This document shows positions 15,544 through 23,840 of a DNA stretch of 34,259 nucleotides, piece by piece (the first letter of the stretch is position 1; the number at the start of each line of letters is the position of its first letter). The position numbers and the translations under genes are program-made. The notes under the pieces were generated by a model. It did no database searches. It saw nothing but the letters and a program-made list of their open reading frames with translations, and was not told the origin of the DNA. This DNA is from Bradyrhizobium centrolobii (GTDB lineage Bacteria; Pseudomonadota; Alphaproteobacteria; Rhizobiales; Xanthobacteraceae). The stretch is taken from assembly GCF_001641635.1 (NCBI RefSeq), contig NZ_LUUB01000114.1, positions 96,065 through 130,323 of the forward strand, given 5' to 3'.

Positions 15544-17373
15544 ATGTCGCCTCCAGCATCCGTCGGCCGCATTCCCATAGCTTCCAATTCTGATCAGGTC
15601 CCCGTGGAGCGCCCGATCAGTGAGAGACCGGCCCCAGTGCAGCCGTCGGGCTCTGATACCGCCGTCGATGCCATCGATCGAGCCTTCCACGCGGCGCTCG
15701 CGCGCTTTACCGGAGGTGTCTCGCCAGCAGCCCTGGCCCTGGCTTTTGCCGATTGGCAGTTGCATCTTCTAGCCTCGCCCGGAAAGCAGGCCAGTCTTGC
15801 CGGTCGGGCGATCCAGAACGCAATTGACTTTGTCGACGCCATGGTGCCGAGGCGCGCAACGTTCCAGCCGTGGTCCGTGATCAGGCCGCCCGAGAACGAC
15901 CGGCGCTTCACGGGCCCGGATTGGGAGCTACCCTCCTTCAATCTCCTGGCCCAGGCCTTCCTGCTGACCGAACAATGGTGGCATTCGACGACGACCGGCA
16001 TTCACGGATTGGCGCATTCGAACGCAGCAATCGCCGACTTCGCGCTGCGCCAATGTCTGGACACCGTGGCTCCGACGAATTTCGCCATCAGCAATCCTGA
16101 GGTTCTGCGCAAGATCATGGAGACCGGCGGCGGCAATTTCGTCTATGGCCTGCACAACTGGATCGAGGATTGCCAGGCTCTGCTCGCCGGTGCAGCGCTC
16201 AGGAGCGATCAGAAGTTCGTTGTTGGCAAGGATGTGGCCATCACACCCGGCAAAGTCGTCTTTCGCAACGAATTGATTGAGCTCATCCAATATTCTCCGA
16301 CGACGCCGACCGTGCGGCCGGAACCCGTTCTGATCGTGCCGGCCTGGATCATGAAGTACTACATTCTCGACCTGTCGCCGCGCAATTCTCTCGTCCGCTT
16401 TCTGGTCGGAAACGGCTTCACTGTCTTCATGATTTCATGGAAGAACCCAACGTCCGAGTATCGCAATTTTAGCCTCGAAGATTACCGCGAGCTCGGAGTG
16501 GATGCAGCCATCGCCGCCATCAGCTCGCGTCGGCCTGGACAGGCCATCCACGCCGCGGGCTATTGCCTCGGCGGCACGCTGTTGTCGATCGCGGCGGCCA
16601 GGCTGGTTCGCGAGCGGCCCGACTGCCTGCGAACAATGACACTGCTCGCGGCGCAGACCGATTTCACGGAAGCCGGCGAGCTTACCTTGTTCATTAACGA
16701 AAGCCAGGTCGCGTTTCTGGAGGACATGATGTGGCGGCAAGGCTTGCTCGGAACGGCTCAAATGGCTGGAGCCTTTCAGATGTTGCGTACCAACGACATG
16801 CTTTGGTCGCGCGTCGTGCGAGACTATCTGGTCGGAGAGCGCGCCGCGCCGAGTGAGCTGATGTCGTGGAACGCCGATGCCACGCGCATGCCGTATCAAA
16901 TGCATTCCGACTATCTGCGGCGGCTGTTCCTCAACAATGATCTCGCCGAGGGGCGATATCAGGTCGACGACAGGCCGGTCGCTCTCTCGGATCTGCACAT
17001 GCCGATGTTTGTCGTCGGCACGTTACGCGACCATGTCGCGCCCTGGAAATCGACATACAAGATCAATTTCCTTGCCGATGCAGACATCACCTATGTCCTG
17101 ACGAGTGGCGGACATAATGCCGGCATTGTCGCGCCGCCAGCCGAGGAGGGGCACAGCTACCAGGTGCTCGCCAAGAAGGCCCATGATCCCTATCTCGGCC
17201 CGGACGAATGGATCAAGCGCGCACCGTCTCACGAAGGATCATGGTGGACTGAGTGGACGCGATTTCTCGCCGCGCATTCCGGTCAACCTGTTCCAGCCTC
17301 CGTGCCGGTAGGCGCGGCAGACAAAAGCGCGCCTTTGGGCGACGCGCCGGGCACTTACGTGCTCGAGCAGTAG
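15544..17373 (+). CDS. phaC: poly(3-hydroxyalkanoate) synthase, class I type
   Basis: A 609-residue enzyme that polymerises (R)-3-hydroxyacyl-CoA into storage polyester at the granule surface. The lipase-like box AGYCLGG carries the nucleophile Cys341. The other two triad members fit Asp496 in VGTLRDHVAPW and His524 in SGGHNAGIV. Length is at the upper end of class I enzymes, with an extended Pro/Ser-rich N-terminus. AAGGAG just before the ATG at 15544 decides the start over in-frame codons at 15388 and 15511. A FixK/FNR-like box precedes it, so polymer synthesis would be raised when oxygen is short and reducing power accumulates. No phasin or phaR is visible next to it. Confidence 0.93.
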   Translation: MSPPASVGRIPIASNSDQVPVERPISERPAPVQPSGSDTAVDAIDRAFHAALARFTGGVSPAALALAFADWQLHLLASPGKQASLAGRAIQNAIDFVDAMVPRRATFQPWSVIRPPENDRRFTGPDWELPSFNLLAQAFLLTEQWWHSTTTGIHGLAHSNAAIADFALRQCLDTVAPTNFAISNPEVLRKIMETGGGNFVYGLHNWIEDCQALLAGAALRSDQKFVVGKDVAITPGKVVFRNELIELIQYSPTTPTVRPEPVLIVPAWIMKYYILDLSPRNSLVRFLVGNGFTVFMISWKNPTSEYRNFSLEDYRELGVDAAIAAISSRRPGQAIHAAGYCLGGTLLSIAAARLVRERPDCLRTMTLLAAQTDFTEAGELTLFINESQVAFLEDMMWRQGLLGTAQMAGAFQMLRTNDMLWSRVVRDYLVGERAAPSELMSWNADATRMPYQMHSDYLRRLFLNNDLAEGRYQVDDRPVALSDLHMPMFVVGTLRDHVAPWKSTYKINFLADADITYVLTSGGHNAGIVAPPAEEGHSYQVLAKKAHDPYLGPDEWIKRAPSHEGSWWTEWTRFLAAHSGQPVPASVPVGAADKSAPLGDAPGTYVLEQ

Positions 17374-17440
17374 ACGCTGCCGTCACGGACGCAACACGGC
17401 TGCGCCAACGAGCTTGCCTTCCCTCACACGGGCAAGCAAG

Positions 17441-17584
17441 GTGATCACATCGCGTCTCATTGAGAGTAGCGAGAAGCTCGACAAGGTCGAGCCGGCCGCC
17501 GCAGTTGAGGCATTCGATGCCGCGTTTGCGCGCATCGCGAAGGGGGTAATTCATTGGACGGTGGCGTCACTCGCGATGAAATAG
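17441..17584 (+). other. coding-like remnant downstream of phaC
   Basis: Between phaC and the AhpD gene, a GTG-led frame of 47 codons reads IESSEKLDKVEPAAAVEAFD and AFARIAKGVIHW and then stops. An overlapping frame from the TTG at 17554 reads DGGVTRDEIVAQLEDALSAVRLIASGQ. Both look helical and protein-like, as if one small gene had been split by a frameshift, but I recognise no family. Confidence 0.25.
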
Positions 17585-17659
17585 TAGCGCAATTGGAGGA
17601 TGCCCTTTCTGCTGTGCGTCTGATCGCGAGCGGCCAGGAAGGAGCCGGAAAACGCCAGG

Positions 17660-18014
17660 TCACGATGCGGGATGCGCCGCGAACTGTTCGTAAGCCGCGA
17701 TTGCATCGGCGGCGTACATCAGCGATGGCCCGCCACCCATGTACAAGGCCATGCCGAGCGCCTCCTCGATCTCCTGGCGCGTCGCCCCCGAGCTTGACGA
17801 GCGCTTCGGTGTGGAACCCGATGCAACCGTCGCAGTGCGCGGCGACGCCGAGCGCGAGCGCAATCAGTTCCTTGGTCTTTTTGTTGAGCGCGCCGTCCCG
17901 CGTGGCAGCCTGCGCGAGCGCGGCAAATCCTTTCATCGTGTCGGGGATGTCGCTGCGCAGCTTGCGCAGATTTGAGGAGATTTGCCGAGTGATGTCCGGA
18001 TAGTGCTTGTCCAT
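17660..18014 (-). pseudogene. AhpD/carboxymuconolactone decarboxylase family, frameshifted
   Basis: From the ATG at 18014 it reads MDKHYPDITRQISSNLRK, then TKELIALALGVAAHCDGCIGFHTEALVKLG. The E...CxxCxxxH set (Glu49, Cys61, Cys64, His68) is the thiol active site of AhpD-type peroxidase partners. At the five-C run 17785-17789 (G-run on the coding strand) the frame breaks; in the next frame it continues ATRQEIEEALGMALYMGGGPSLMYAADAIAAY to a stop at 17660. Restored length is about 117 residues, normal for the family. The break falls in a homopolymer, so the gene may be intact in reality. Role if intact: thiol-dependent peroxide defence. A FixK/FNR-like box lies about 120 bp upstream. Confidence 0.7.
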
Positions 18015-18134
18015 GACTTGCTCTCTACGACTCTGCAACATGCTGGATGGCGAAAAAGTCGGTTGGAGAACTCGCCGACATCGCGCGCCTGTCTTCGGGC
18101 CGTGTGATCCCAGCATCTCGGCAAGATGCCCGCA

Positions 18135-18148
18135 TTGAGCCTGATCAA
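18135..18148. promoter_or_regulatory. FixK/FNR-type operator TTGAGCCTGATCAA
   Basis: An exact TTGA-N6-TCAA palindrome between the AhpD gene (start 18014, 121-134 bp away) and the cytochrome b561 gene (start 18335, 187-200 bp away). It is the last such box found in the window and lies farther from its genes than the others. The rest of the 18015-18334 gap shows no gene. Confidence 0.45.
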
Positions 18149-18334
18149 GACGCGGCGCGAGAGACTGATGATATATTATGACATTCGAGCTGCGCGGGCG
18201 GCTCTCGAAACGCTCTACGGCCTCTTCTGCGCACCCGAATTAGTCTAGCTTGGAACCGGCCACTACGAGGGGTCTATCAGCCCCATGGCCAACGCGTCGG
18301 CCGCGCCTTTCAACCTTGAACGAGCAAAACATCG

Positions 18335-18865
18335 ATGCCGCCTCGACTGTACTATGGAACCACCGCGAAGCTCCTTCACTGGACCATCGTCGCGCTTCTG
18401 CTCGTCCAGTATCCTATCGGTTGGCTCATGCCGGATATCCATCGCGGCATGCAGCCCGGTGTGGGAATGACCTTCCACGTATCGATCGGATTGGTCTTGC
18501 TGATCCTGATCGTGCTTCGTTTCGCGTGGCGCTCCACTCATCCGGTCGCACCCGAGAGCTCGTTGCCGGCGTGGCAGAGGCTGACCTCCGAGGTCGTGCA
18601 CTGGATGCTGTACTTGATGGTGCTGCTGACGACCGTCACCGGTTGGCTGTTCGCTTCATTCCGTGGATGGCCGATCTCCTTCTTCTACTTGTTTCCGTTT
18701 CCGATGCTCTTCTCCAACAATCCGACAGCCGGCAAAGCGATCGACGGTCTGCACCAGGCTGCCGAATGGTTTCTGTTGGTTTTGGTCGGCGTACACGTAG
18801 CCGCCGCTCTTGTTCACCTGCTGTATCATCGAGATCGCGTCATGGCGCGCATGTTACCTCGCTGA
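18335..18865 (+). CDS. cytochrome b561 family membrane protein
   Basis: A 176-residue, four-helix inner-membrane dihaem cytochrome. Candidate axial histidines are His15 (LLHW), His48 (FHVSIG), His140 (LHQAAEW) and His154 (VHVAAALVH), placed as in bacterial CybB/YodB proteins. CybB-type enzymes are superoxide:ubiquinone oxidoreductases or quinol-linked electron carriers. The ATG at 18335 gives MPPRLYYGTTAKLLHW, right at the start of the first helix; the ribosome binding site is weak. It fits the cytochrome and oxidative-stress flavour of the block. Confidence 0.85.
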   Translation: MPPRLYYGTTAKLLHWTIVALLLVQYPIGWLMPDIHRGMQPGVGMTFHVSIGLVLLILIVLRFAWRSTHPVAPESSLPAWQRLTSEVVHWMLYLMVLLTTVTGWLFASFRGWPISFFYLFPFPMLFSNNPTAGKAIDGLHQAAEWFLLVLVGVHVAAALVHLLYHRDRVMARMLPR

Positions 18866-18984
18866 GGCGCCAGTGCTGCGCCGGTGAAATAGACCGTCAG
18901 TCTTCACAGCGTGCCGAGCCAGCCGCATGAGTGGCCTCGGCAATTCCACTGAAGATCGCTCTAACGGGACAGCTGAAAGTCGGC

Positions 18985-19530
18985 GTATCCAGGCCCTGGT
19001 TCAGACGAGCGCCATGGCCGCCGCCGAAGACGAGCGCGCCGGAGCAGTAGAAGGCATCGAACAGGGCGACGCCCGTGGATCCGGTCATGCCGCGCAGCGC
19101 GGGAAGCCCAGCCAGTAAGGCGAAAAACATCTCGAGGGTGATCAGACCCACGGTCTGCGACACCGGCATCTCGACGCGTCCGGACCGCGCCGGCGCCTCG
19201 CTGCGGCACAGAGACCGACGAGACCGCCGAGGACGATCGCTCCGATCTGGGCGACTGACGCCGTGCTGAAGAGGATAATGAGCACCGCCATGACGGCGAT
19301 CGACGCACGCTCGCGGTCGGGACAGAGGTTGCACGCCATGCCACAGACCGCCTGCAACCGCGGTCAGCTTCAGTCCAGCAGGCCCGCGCCGACCGGTCCG
19401 CTCAGCGCGCCGGCACCGTAGGCAAAGAGGACAAGGATCGTAGCCGAAGGCAGCGTGAACCCGCTCCAGGCGGCAAGCGCGCCGAGGTAGCCGGCCCGCA
19501 TCAGTCCGATCGAGAGCGACGAGCGCCGCC
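18985..19530 (-). pseudogene. chrA: chromate transporter remnant (chrA)
   Basis: Pieces in alternating minus-strand frames match ChrA membrane segments in order: LSIGLMRAGYLGALAAWSG and FTLPSATILVLFAYGAGALSG (first piece), RASIAVMAVLIILF and QIGAIVLGGLVGL (second), and VALFDAFYCSGALVFGGGH (third). At least three frameshifts separate them. The N-terminal part before the LMRAGY segment and everything after FGGGH are gone, so it is truncated at both ends. ChrA proteins export chromate in exchange for sulfate or protons. This copy is dead. No chrB or other metal gene lies next to it. Confidence 0.65.
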
Positions 19531-20040
19531 ACAGCCGAGCACGGAGCCTGAATACGCAGACCTCGCTTTTGCCGGGACATATCTCGCGCCAGGCTGCCTT
19601 CATTTGGAAACAACTGCCAAGCTATTGATATTGCTAAGGCGCAATTCTGCGCTTTTCTTCCAAACGCGGCTTGAAATCGTTGAATAATCAAACTGATTTT
19701 GATTCCGCCATTCGAAGATTGCTCCAGCCAAACGCTGATGCCGAAATTCAAGATCTTGCGGTCGGTTTCGGCGGCTCGTTTGGAAACTGGGCATTTGGAA
19801 AAGTACGGCTTCGGTCGACTGCGACTCGTCCTGATCCGCGCCTCTATAGGGGGCTAAGAATCTCCGGCAGCTCTCGTTCTCGTTCTCGGAATGCCGCAAC
19901 GAAATTGCAATGAATTGGGTGAAACGACCGCGAACAAAACGGGACGGGAGCGACCGCCACAACAAGAAATATCAATAACTTAGAAGATATTCACTGCGTT
20001 CGGGACGCAGGGGCCGCCCACGGTCAGATCGCGACTTGAA
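19531..20040. other. gene-poor, more AT-rich stretch
   Basis: No convincing gene on either strand. A minus-strand frame (19600-19965) exists but has an odd composition and no good start site. Short TTTGGAAA-like words recur around 19600, 19780 and 19795. Confidence 0.4.
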
Positions 20041-20044
20041 CCGA

Positions 20045-20138
20045 ATGTCGGTATCGGTGGTTGCGCCTCCCCGCAACCAAGTGAGATGCTGATCGATCAG
20101 CATTAGTTCGGAAAGCCGCCCTTCGGGGCGGCTTTTTG
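20045..20138 (+). ncRNA. candidate small RNA ending in a strong terminator
   Basis: Three consecutive foldable elements lie outside any gene. The first is a hairpin with an 8-bp stem (20058-20065 with 20072-20079) exposing CCTCCC in its loop. The second is the perfect 18-bp palindrome ATGCTGATCGATCAGCAT (20086-20103). The third is a GC-rich terminator. A CCUCC-type loop is typical of several alphaproteobacterial trans-acting small RNAs that pair with ribosome binding sites. No forward gene ends here that would need this terminator. The 5' end is a guess; no family was recognised with certainty. Confidence 0.35.
20112..20138 (+). terminator. intrinsic terminator
   Basis: AAAGCCGCC pairs with GGCGGCTTT around a short loop, running into TTTTTGTTT on the plus strand: a classic rho-independent terminator. 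On the minus strand the T-tract is much weaker. Confidence 0.75.
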
Positions 20139-20278
20139 TTTGTCAAAAAATCGCCACCGAGTCACCACGGCCGCCATTGGCGCGATAGGAAATGGAATAT
20201 CTGTCGCCACGGGCCGTGATGGCAGGTCCGGTCACCTACGTTCTACGACGCACTCGCGCTGCCGCGCGTCGGGTAGCG

Positions 20279-21784
20279 CTATCGACGCAGCGCATCGGAC
20301 CGCTGCTTCGCTTCCTTGATTTCGCCGGCCAGAGCCCTGGTGTAGAGATCAAGCGCCCTCTTTGCATCGCCGCGCGTACCATAGGTTCCCCATTTGGAAA
20401 GATTGAGCGGGTCATAGGTTTCCGCAAGCGTGAAGCTTGCCAGGGCATCGCCCATTTCGGCGGCGCGCTGAAGCACGGTTCGCGCTGAAACGATGTCACC
20501 ACGCCCAAGCAGCACATTCGCGCGCGCCAGCAACCTCGCGACTTCCGCAGCATCCTCAGGGTTTGACTGCGGGTCGGGTCGCGCATCTGCGACGGCGGCC
20601 TGCTCGGCAGCTATCGGCTTTGCCGTCGCGACCTCGCTTTGCGTGTTGATCCGATCGGTGGCCGCGATGGACGGCGCGACCACATCCTCCTTGCTCCGCG
20701 CCAAGGCAAGATCGCGCTCCAGCTGAGCCACCTTGTCACGCTCCCGTTGCAGCGATTGGCGCAGTTCCGCCGAACCGCTCTCAGCGACCTGCTTGAGCCG
20801 GCTGGCTTCGGCGTTCGCCTCGGTTGCTAGGGCCGTTTGCGTCTCGACATTGCTCCGTGTCGCCGAAAGCTCCCGCGCCAGCGCCTCCGCCCGGTCGCGT
20901 TCCTGCTCCAGAGACTCTTGCAAATCCGTGCCGCGTTCCGCTACCTCCTTGAGCTCTGCCGCCTGATCGCTGGCCTGACGCGCCTGAGCCTCATAGGCGT
21001 ATATCTTGCTTCGCGCCATCGAGAGCTCCTGTGCCAGAGCCTCGGCCTTGTCGTGCTCCTGCTGGAGCGATTGCCGCTGCTCTGCGGAGCCTTTTTCCGC
21101 CACCTGCTTCAGCTGCGCGGCTTCCTCGCCCGCCCTGGCCACGAGCGCGGTCTGCGTCTCGACATCGCGCCGCGCTGCGGCGAGGTCCTGCTCCAGCTTG
21201 CTCGCCCGGTCGCGCTCCTGCTGGAGCGATTTTTGCAAATCCGCCGAGCCAGCATCCGCAGTCTTCTTCAGTTGGGTTGCTTCGGCGCCTGCCCTGGCCA
21301 CGAGCGCGGTCTGCGTCTCGACATCGCGCCGCGCTGCGGCGAGGTCCTGCTCCAGCTTGCTCGCCCGGTCGCGCTCCTGCTGGAGCGATTTTTGCAAATC
21401 CGCCGAGCCAGCATCCGCAGTCTTCTTCAGTTGGGTTGCTTCGGCGCCCGCCTTGGCCACGAGCGCGGTCTGCGTCTCGACATCGCGCCGCGCTGCGGCG
21501 AGGTCCTGCTCCAGCTTGCTCGCCCGGTCACGTTCCTGCTGCAGGGATTTTTGCAACTCCGCAAAACTTGCGCCTCCCGGCTGTTTTGCCGGGCTGGCCT
21601 CGTCAACTGTCCTCGCCCGCGTGGTCCGGTCGGGCTCCTCTTGGAGGGACAGGGCCACCAGAATGCCGAGATTCCACGTCGCCGCGAGGACGGCTGCAAC
21701 GACCCACAGCGTCCTACTTCCCAACGCAGCCCCCTTCCACTTCCGCCGCATGGCGATATGGCCAATCTTGATAAGTCGCGACAC
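20279..21784 (-). CDS. membrane-anchored coiled-coil repeat protein with Sel1/TPR-like C-terminus
   Basis: Up to 501 residues. After a short basic N-terminus, one membrane helix (about 26-46, TLWVVAAVLAATWNLGILVAL) anchors a long alpha-helical coiled coil from about 70 to 370, rich in Gln/Glu/Arg/Ala. Three units of 53 residues, each starting LQKSLQQERDRASKLEQDL, are almost identical (159-bp repeat at DNA level); more diverged units follow. The C-terminal 90 residues (LLARANVLLGRGDIVSARTVLQRAAEMGDALASF, GDAKRALDLYTRALAG) resemble Sel1/TPR repeats. The GTG at 21784 has a poorly placed ribosome site and the ATG at 21751 is an alternative. A structural or scaffolding role in the envelope is possible; nothing points to an enzyme. 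Confidence 0.75.
   Translation of the reverse strand: MSRLIKIGHIAMRRKWKGAALGSRTLWVVAAVLAATWNLGILVALSLQEEPDRTTRARTVDEASPAKQPGGASFAELQKSLQQERDRASKLEQDLAAARRDVETQTALVAKAGAEATQLKKTADAGSADLQKSLQQERDRASKLEQDLAAARRDVETQTALVARAGAEATQLKKTADAGSADLQKSLQQERDRASKLEQDLAAARRDVETQTALVARAGEEAAQLKQVAEKGSAEQRQSLQQEHDKAEALAQELSMARSKIYAYEAQARQASDQAAELKEVAERGTDLQESLEQERDRAEALARELSATRSNVETQTALATEANAEASRLKQVAESGSAELRQSLQRERDKVAQLERDLALARSKEDVVAPSIAATDRINTQSEVATAKPIAAEQAAVADARPDPQSNPEDAAEVARLLARANVLLGRGDIVSARTVLQRAAEMGDALASFTLAETYDPLNLSKWGTYGTRGDAKRALDLYTRALAGEIKEAKQRSDALRR
21129..21605 (-). repeat. three tandem 159-bp units inside the coiled-coil gene
   Basis: The word CGAGGTCCTGCTCC recurs at 21181, 21340 and 21499, exactly 159 bp apart. 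Long flanking stretches are identical over more than one unit. 159 is a multiple of three, so unit gain or loss keeps the frame and changes the coil length by 53 residues. Outer limits are approximate. Confidence 0.85.
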
Positions 21785-22180
21785 CTCGCCGACTCGCGAA
21801 GCCTAATCCTCGCAAAGACGACCTCGGCTAACCCTTTGGGATAAGCTGCCGGCGATAAAGAGGGCGTCGTTGAGCGGTTGGCCGGTCATGGCCACAACGC
21901 CGGGTGGCGCAACACTCAGATCTCTGCATATTCGCAGATCGCGATCGGCGAGAAGACGCCCTTGACCTGCTCGGAGTCGATGGCGCGGGCGCGGTCGGGC
22001 AGCACACTGGTGATGCTACCTGAGATGACGCAGCGGACGTTATTGTCGCCTTGGCGGTCCCGGCGATCGCCTGCGCCGAACCCACCCAATCTCAGTTCGA
22101 GAAAGCATTGAGCCTTGTCATCGGAGCAGGGCGCCCGTAGCGAACCTCGATAAGCGGGAGCGCATCGTCCGGAACTAGCA
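21785..22180. other. no gene supported
   Basis: Several weak frames. The most protein-like is a minus-strand tail ending near 21916 (VRCVISGSITSVLPDRAR ... IAICEYAEI), which could be the end of a decayed gene; I do not recognise it and its upstream part is Arg/Ser-rich noise. Confidence 0.3.
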
Positions 22181-22186
22181 TTGATT

Positions 22187-22375
22187 GGATCGGCAACACC
22201 GATGGCGGTCCAGGAGTTCCTGACGGGCGAACGTCCCGTGTTAGAGGCAGACCGTGTTCTTGCAACCGTCCTCTTCATCGACATTGTACGGTCGACCAGC
22301 GCGCAACAGCGATCGGAGACGCGCGGACTTCTGCATCGGGTCAAAATGCGAGGAACTCAACGTGAGCAAATCTAG
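22187..22375 (+). pseudogene. scrap of a class III adenylate/guanylate cyclase
   Basis: A short frame reads VQEFLTGERPVLEADRVLAT then VLFIDIVRSTSAQQ before losing similarity and stopping. The linker EFLTG-RPV-E-DRVLATVLFTDIV-ST is characteristic of rhizobial cyclases with an N-terminal hydrolase-like domain; the first metal-binding Asp (FIDIV) is still there. Everything before the linker and nearly all of the catalytic domain is missing, so this is a fragment left by deletion. Confidence 0.55.
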
Positions 22376-22540
22376 TCCGCTTCCCACCGCTAATCGGACC
22401 TCGACGAGATGTGCCGCCACTTCGCGGATGGGCCCAGAAGCGGACCTCAGCGAAGCGACTCTTATTGTCAGAGGAGCCACGCCAAGTATAATGAGATTCA
22501 TCATCTTGCTGTGGCGCCTCAAGAATTTAAGGAGGACGCT

Positions 22541-23395
22541 TTGCTTGATCTTCGCCCGTATATCTCGCGACCAATTTCGTCCTTGAGCGCGATCGCGGCT
22601 GATCCGATCGAGGCGTGGCTACGCTTTCGCGAACAATATGCCGCGCACCGGGAGGGCCACACGCCACCGGACCTGTATAAGCCTGACAACGATTGGGAAT
22701 TCCGGCTGAACTCTCTGATTGAACTCTCATCGTCGGATGAAATGGTTTCGGAGTTCTGGGAACTATGGGGCGTTGTCGTCGCCGAAATGCAGGAACGAGG
22801 AATTCGACCCGGTCCGGCGAGCTTCAAGGGCTGGAACGACGGCGATGCTGGTTTTGTGCGCGCTATTTGGTGTTTAGTCCGCCATTTAAAGCCGAGGAAT
22901 GTTGTTGAGACTGGCGTTGCTCATGGGGTCACGTCGCGCTTCATTCTTGAGGCCCTTGAAAGAAATGGGAATGGTCATCTGTGGAGCATTGATCGACCGC
23001 CAATGGAGCCCGAATGGAGACCGCAAATTGGAGTTGCAGTGGGCCACAGATTTCGGGATCGGTGGTCATACATCCTTGGCTCAAGCAGGCGACGCCTGCC
23101 CAGCTTGCTGACGCAGCTTGGACAGATTGACCTTTTCATTCATGACAGTCTGCACAGCGAGCGTAACGTTCGCTTTGAACTCGATCATGCGTGGCCAGTT
23201 TTGCGGCCAGGCGGCGCGATCGTCGTTGACGACATCGACGTGAACCGTGGCTTCTTTAGCTTCGTGCAGTCCTTTCCCATCAATCATTCGTTGGTTTGCG
23301 AAGCTGAACCCTTGCGTCCCGATACGAGACGATTCAACAAAAAGGGAATGTTCGGTATCGTTCTAAAGGAGCGGTCGGCCATGCCCGGAAATTAG
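22541..23395 (+). CDS. class I SAM-dependent methyltransferase, TTG start
   Basis: A 284-residue predicted methyltransferase. The SAM-binding motif I is VVETGVAHGVTSRFILEAL, and the acidic strand and product region reads LFIHDSLHSERNVRFELDHAWPVLRPGGAIVVDDID, as in the Methyltransf_24/cephalosporin-hydroxylase-like group often found in glycan and natural-product loci. The start is taken as TTG at 22541 because AAGGAGG lies at 22529-22535 at ideal spacing; the frame is open to 22409, but the upstream part is unconvincing. The acceptor is unknown. It precedes the A-PCP-TE gene in the same direction by 445 bp, so a shared pathway is possible but not shown. Confidence 0.75.
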   Translation: MLDLRPYISRPISSLSAIAADPIEAWLRFREQYAAHREGHTPPDLYKPDNDWEFRLNSLIELSSSDEMVSEFWELWGVVVAEMQERGIRPGPASFKGWNDGDAGFVRAIWCLVRHLKPRNVVETGVAHGVTSRFILEALERNGNGHLWSIDRPPMEPEWRPQIGVAVGHRFRDRWSYILGSSRRRLPSLLTQLGQIDLFIHDSLHSERNVRFELDHAWPVLRPGGAIVVDDIDVNRGFFSFVQSFPINHSLVCEAEPLRPDTRRFNKKGMFGIVLKERSAMPGN

Positions 23396-23840
23396 CTGCG
23401 GTGACATCTAGTTCGTTAGCTTCCTTGTTCGCTCCGGGTCATCTGCGTCGATTGGATTGTGCCGCGAGGGTGTCCGGTCTACCCCAGTGAGCCGACGTGC
23501 CGATGGTCAGTGCCATCATCGGCTAAGGGCCTAAAGGCGGACATAAGACCGTCGGCTTGAGATGAAAGAGGCCGCCACTGAGGCGGGCTTTACGCGTCCT
23601 TGGCGCTGATGCGGGCTGCGGAACGGCCTTCGCACAGTCAGCGCGCCTGACCATTCCGAGGTACTCATCACTTCCCGTTGCCCAGTCAATGGGAAAGCGG
23701 GTCAATATATCCCGCTTAACCGCCTTAACTCTTGCTCCCTGTGCGATTGCAGTGGCTTCATGCCGTCTCAGCACACAGCAGGGGTGATGACGGTGTGATG
23801 GTGTGACCCCACCGGGGGTACCAAGTTCAGGGAGAGGAAT
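23396..23840. other. intergenic region before the A-PCP-TE gene
   Basis: No gene supported. It contains a terminator-like hairpin at 23565-23591 and, near the end, GC-rich short repeats (GGTGATGACGGTGTGATGGTGTGA). A very long minus-strand open frame runs through here from the opposite strand of the next gene and is judged a shadow. Confidence 0.4.
23565..23591. terminator. possible bidirectional terminator hairpin
   Basis: AAAG-AGGCCGCC-ACTG-AGGCGGGCTTT forms a stem with one mismatch and short A and T runs at its two ends. It lies about 170 bp after the methyltransferase stop. Confidence 0.4.

Noticed and set aside
19600..19965. 121-codon minus-strand open frame
   Set aside because: No ribosome site, odd composition, no family; kept only as a note in the gap entry.
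20500..21605. CRISPR-like array
   Set aside because: The regular 159-bp period is an in-frame coding repeat; there are no short repeats with unique spacers.
20837..21844. Three overlapping plus-strand repeat-containing frames
   Set aside because: They only mirror the 159-bp repeats of the coiled-coil gene on the opposite strand.
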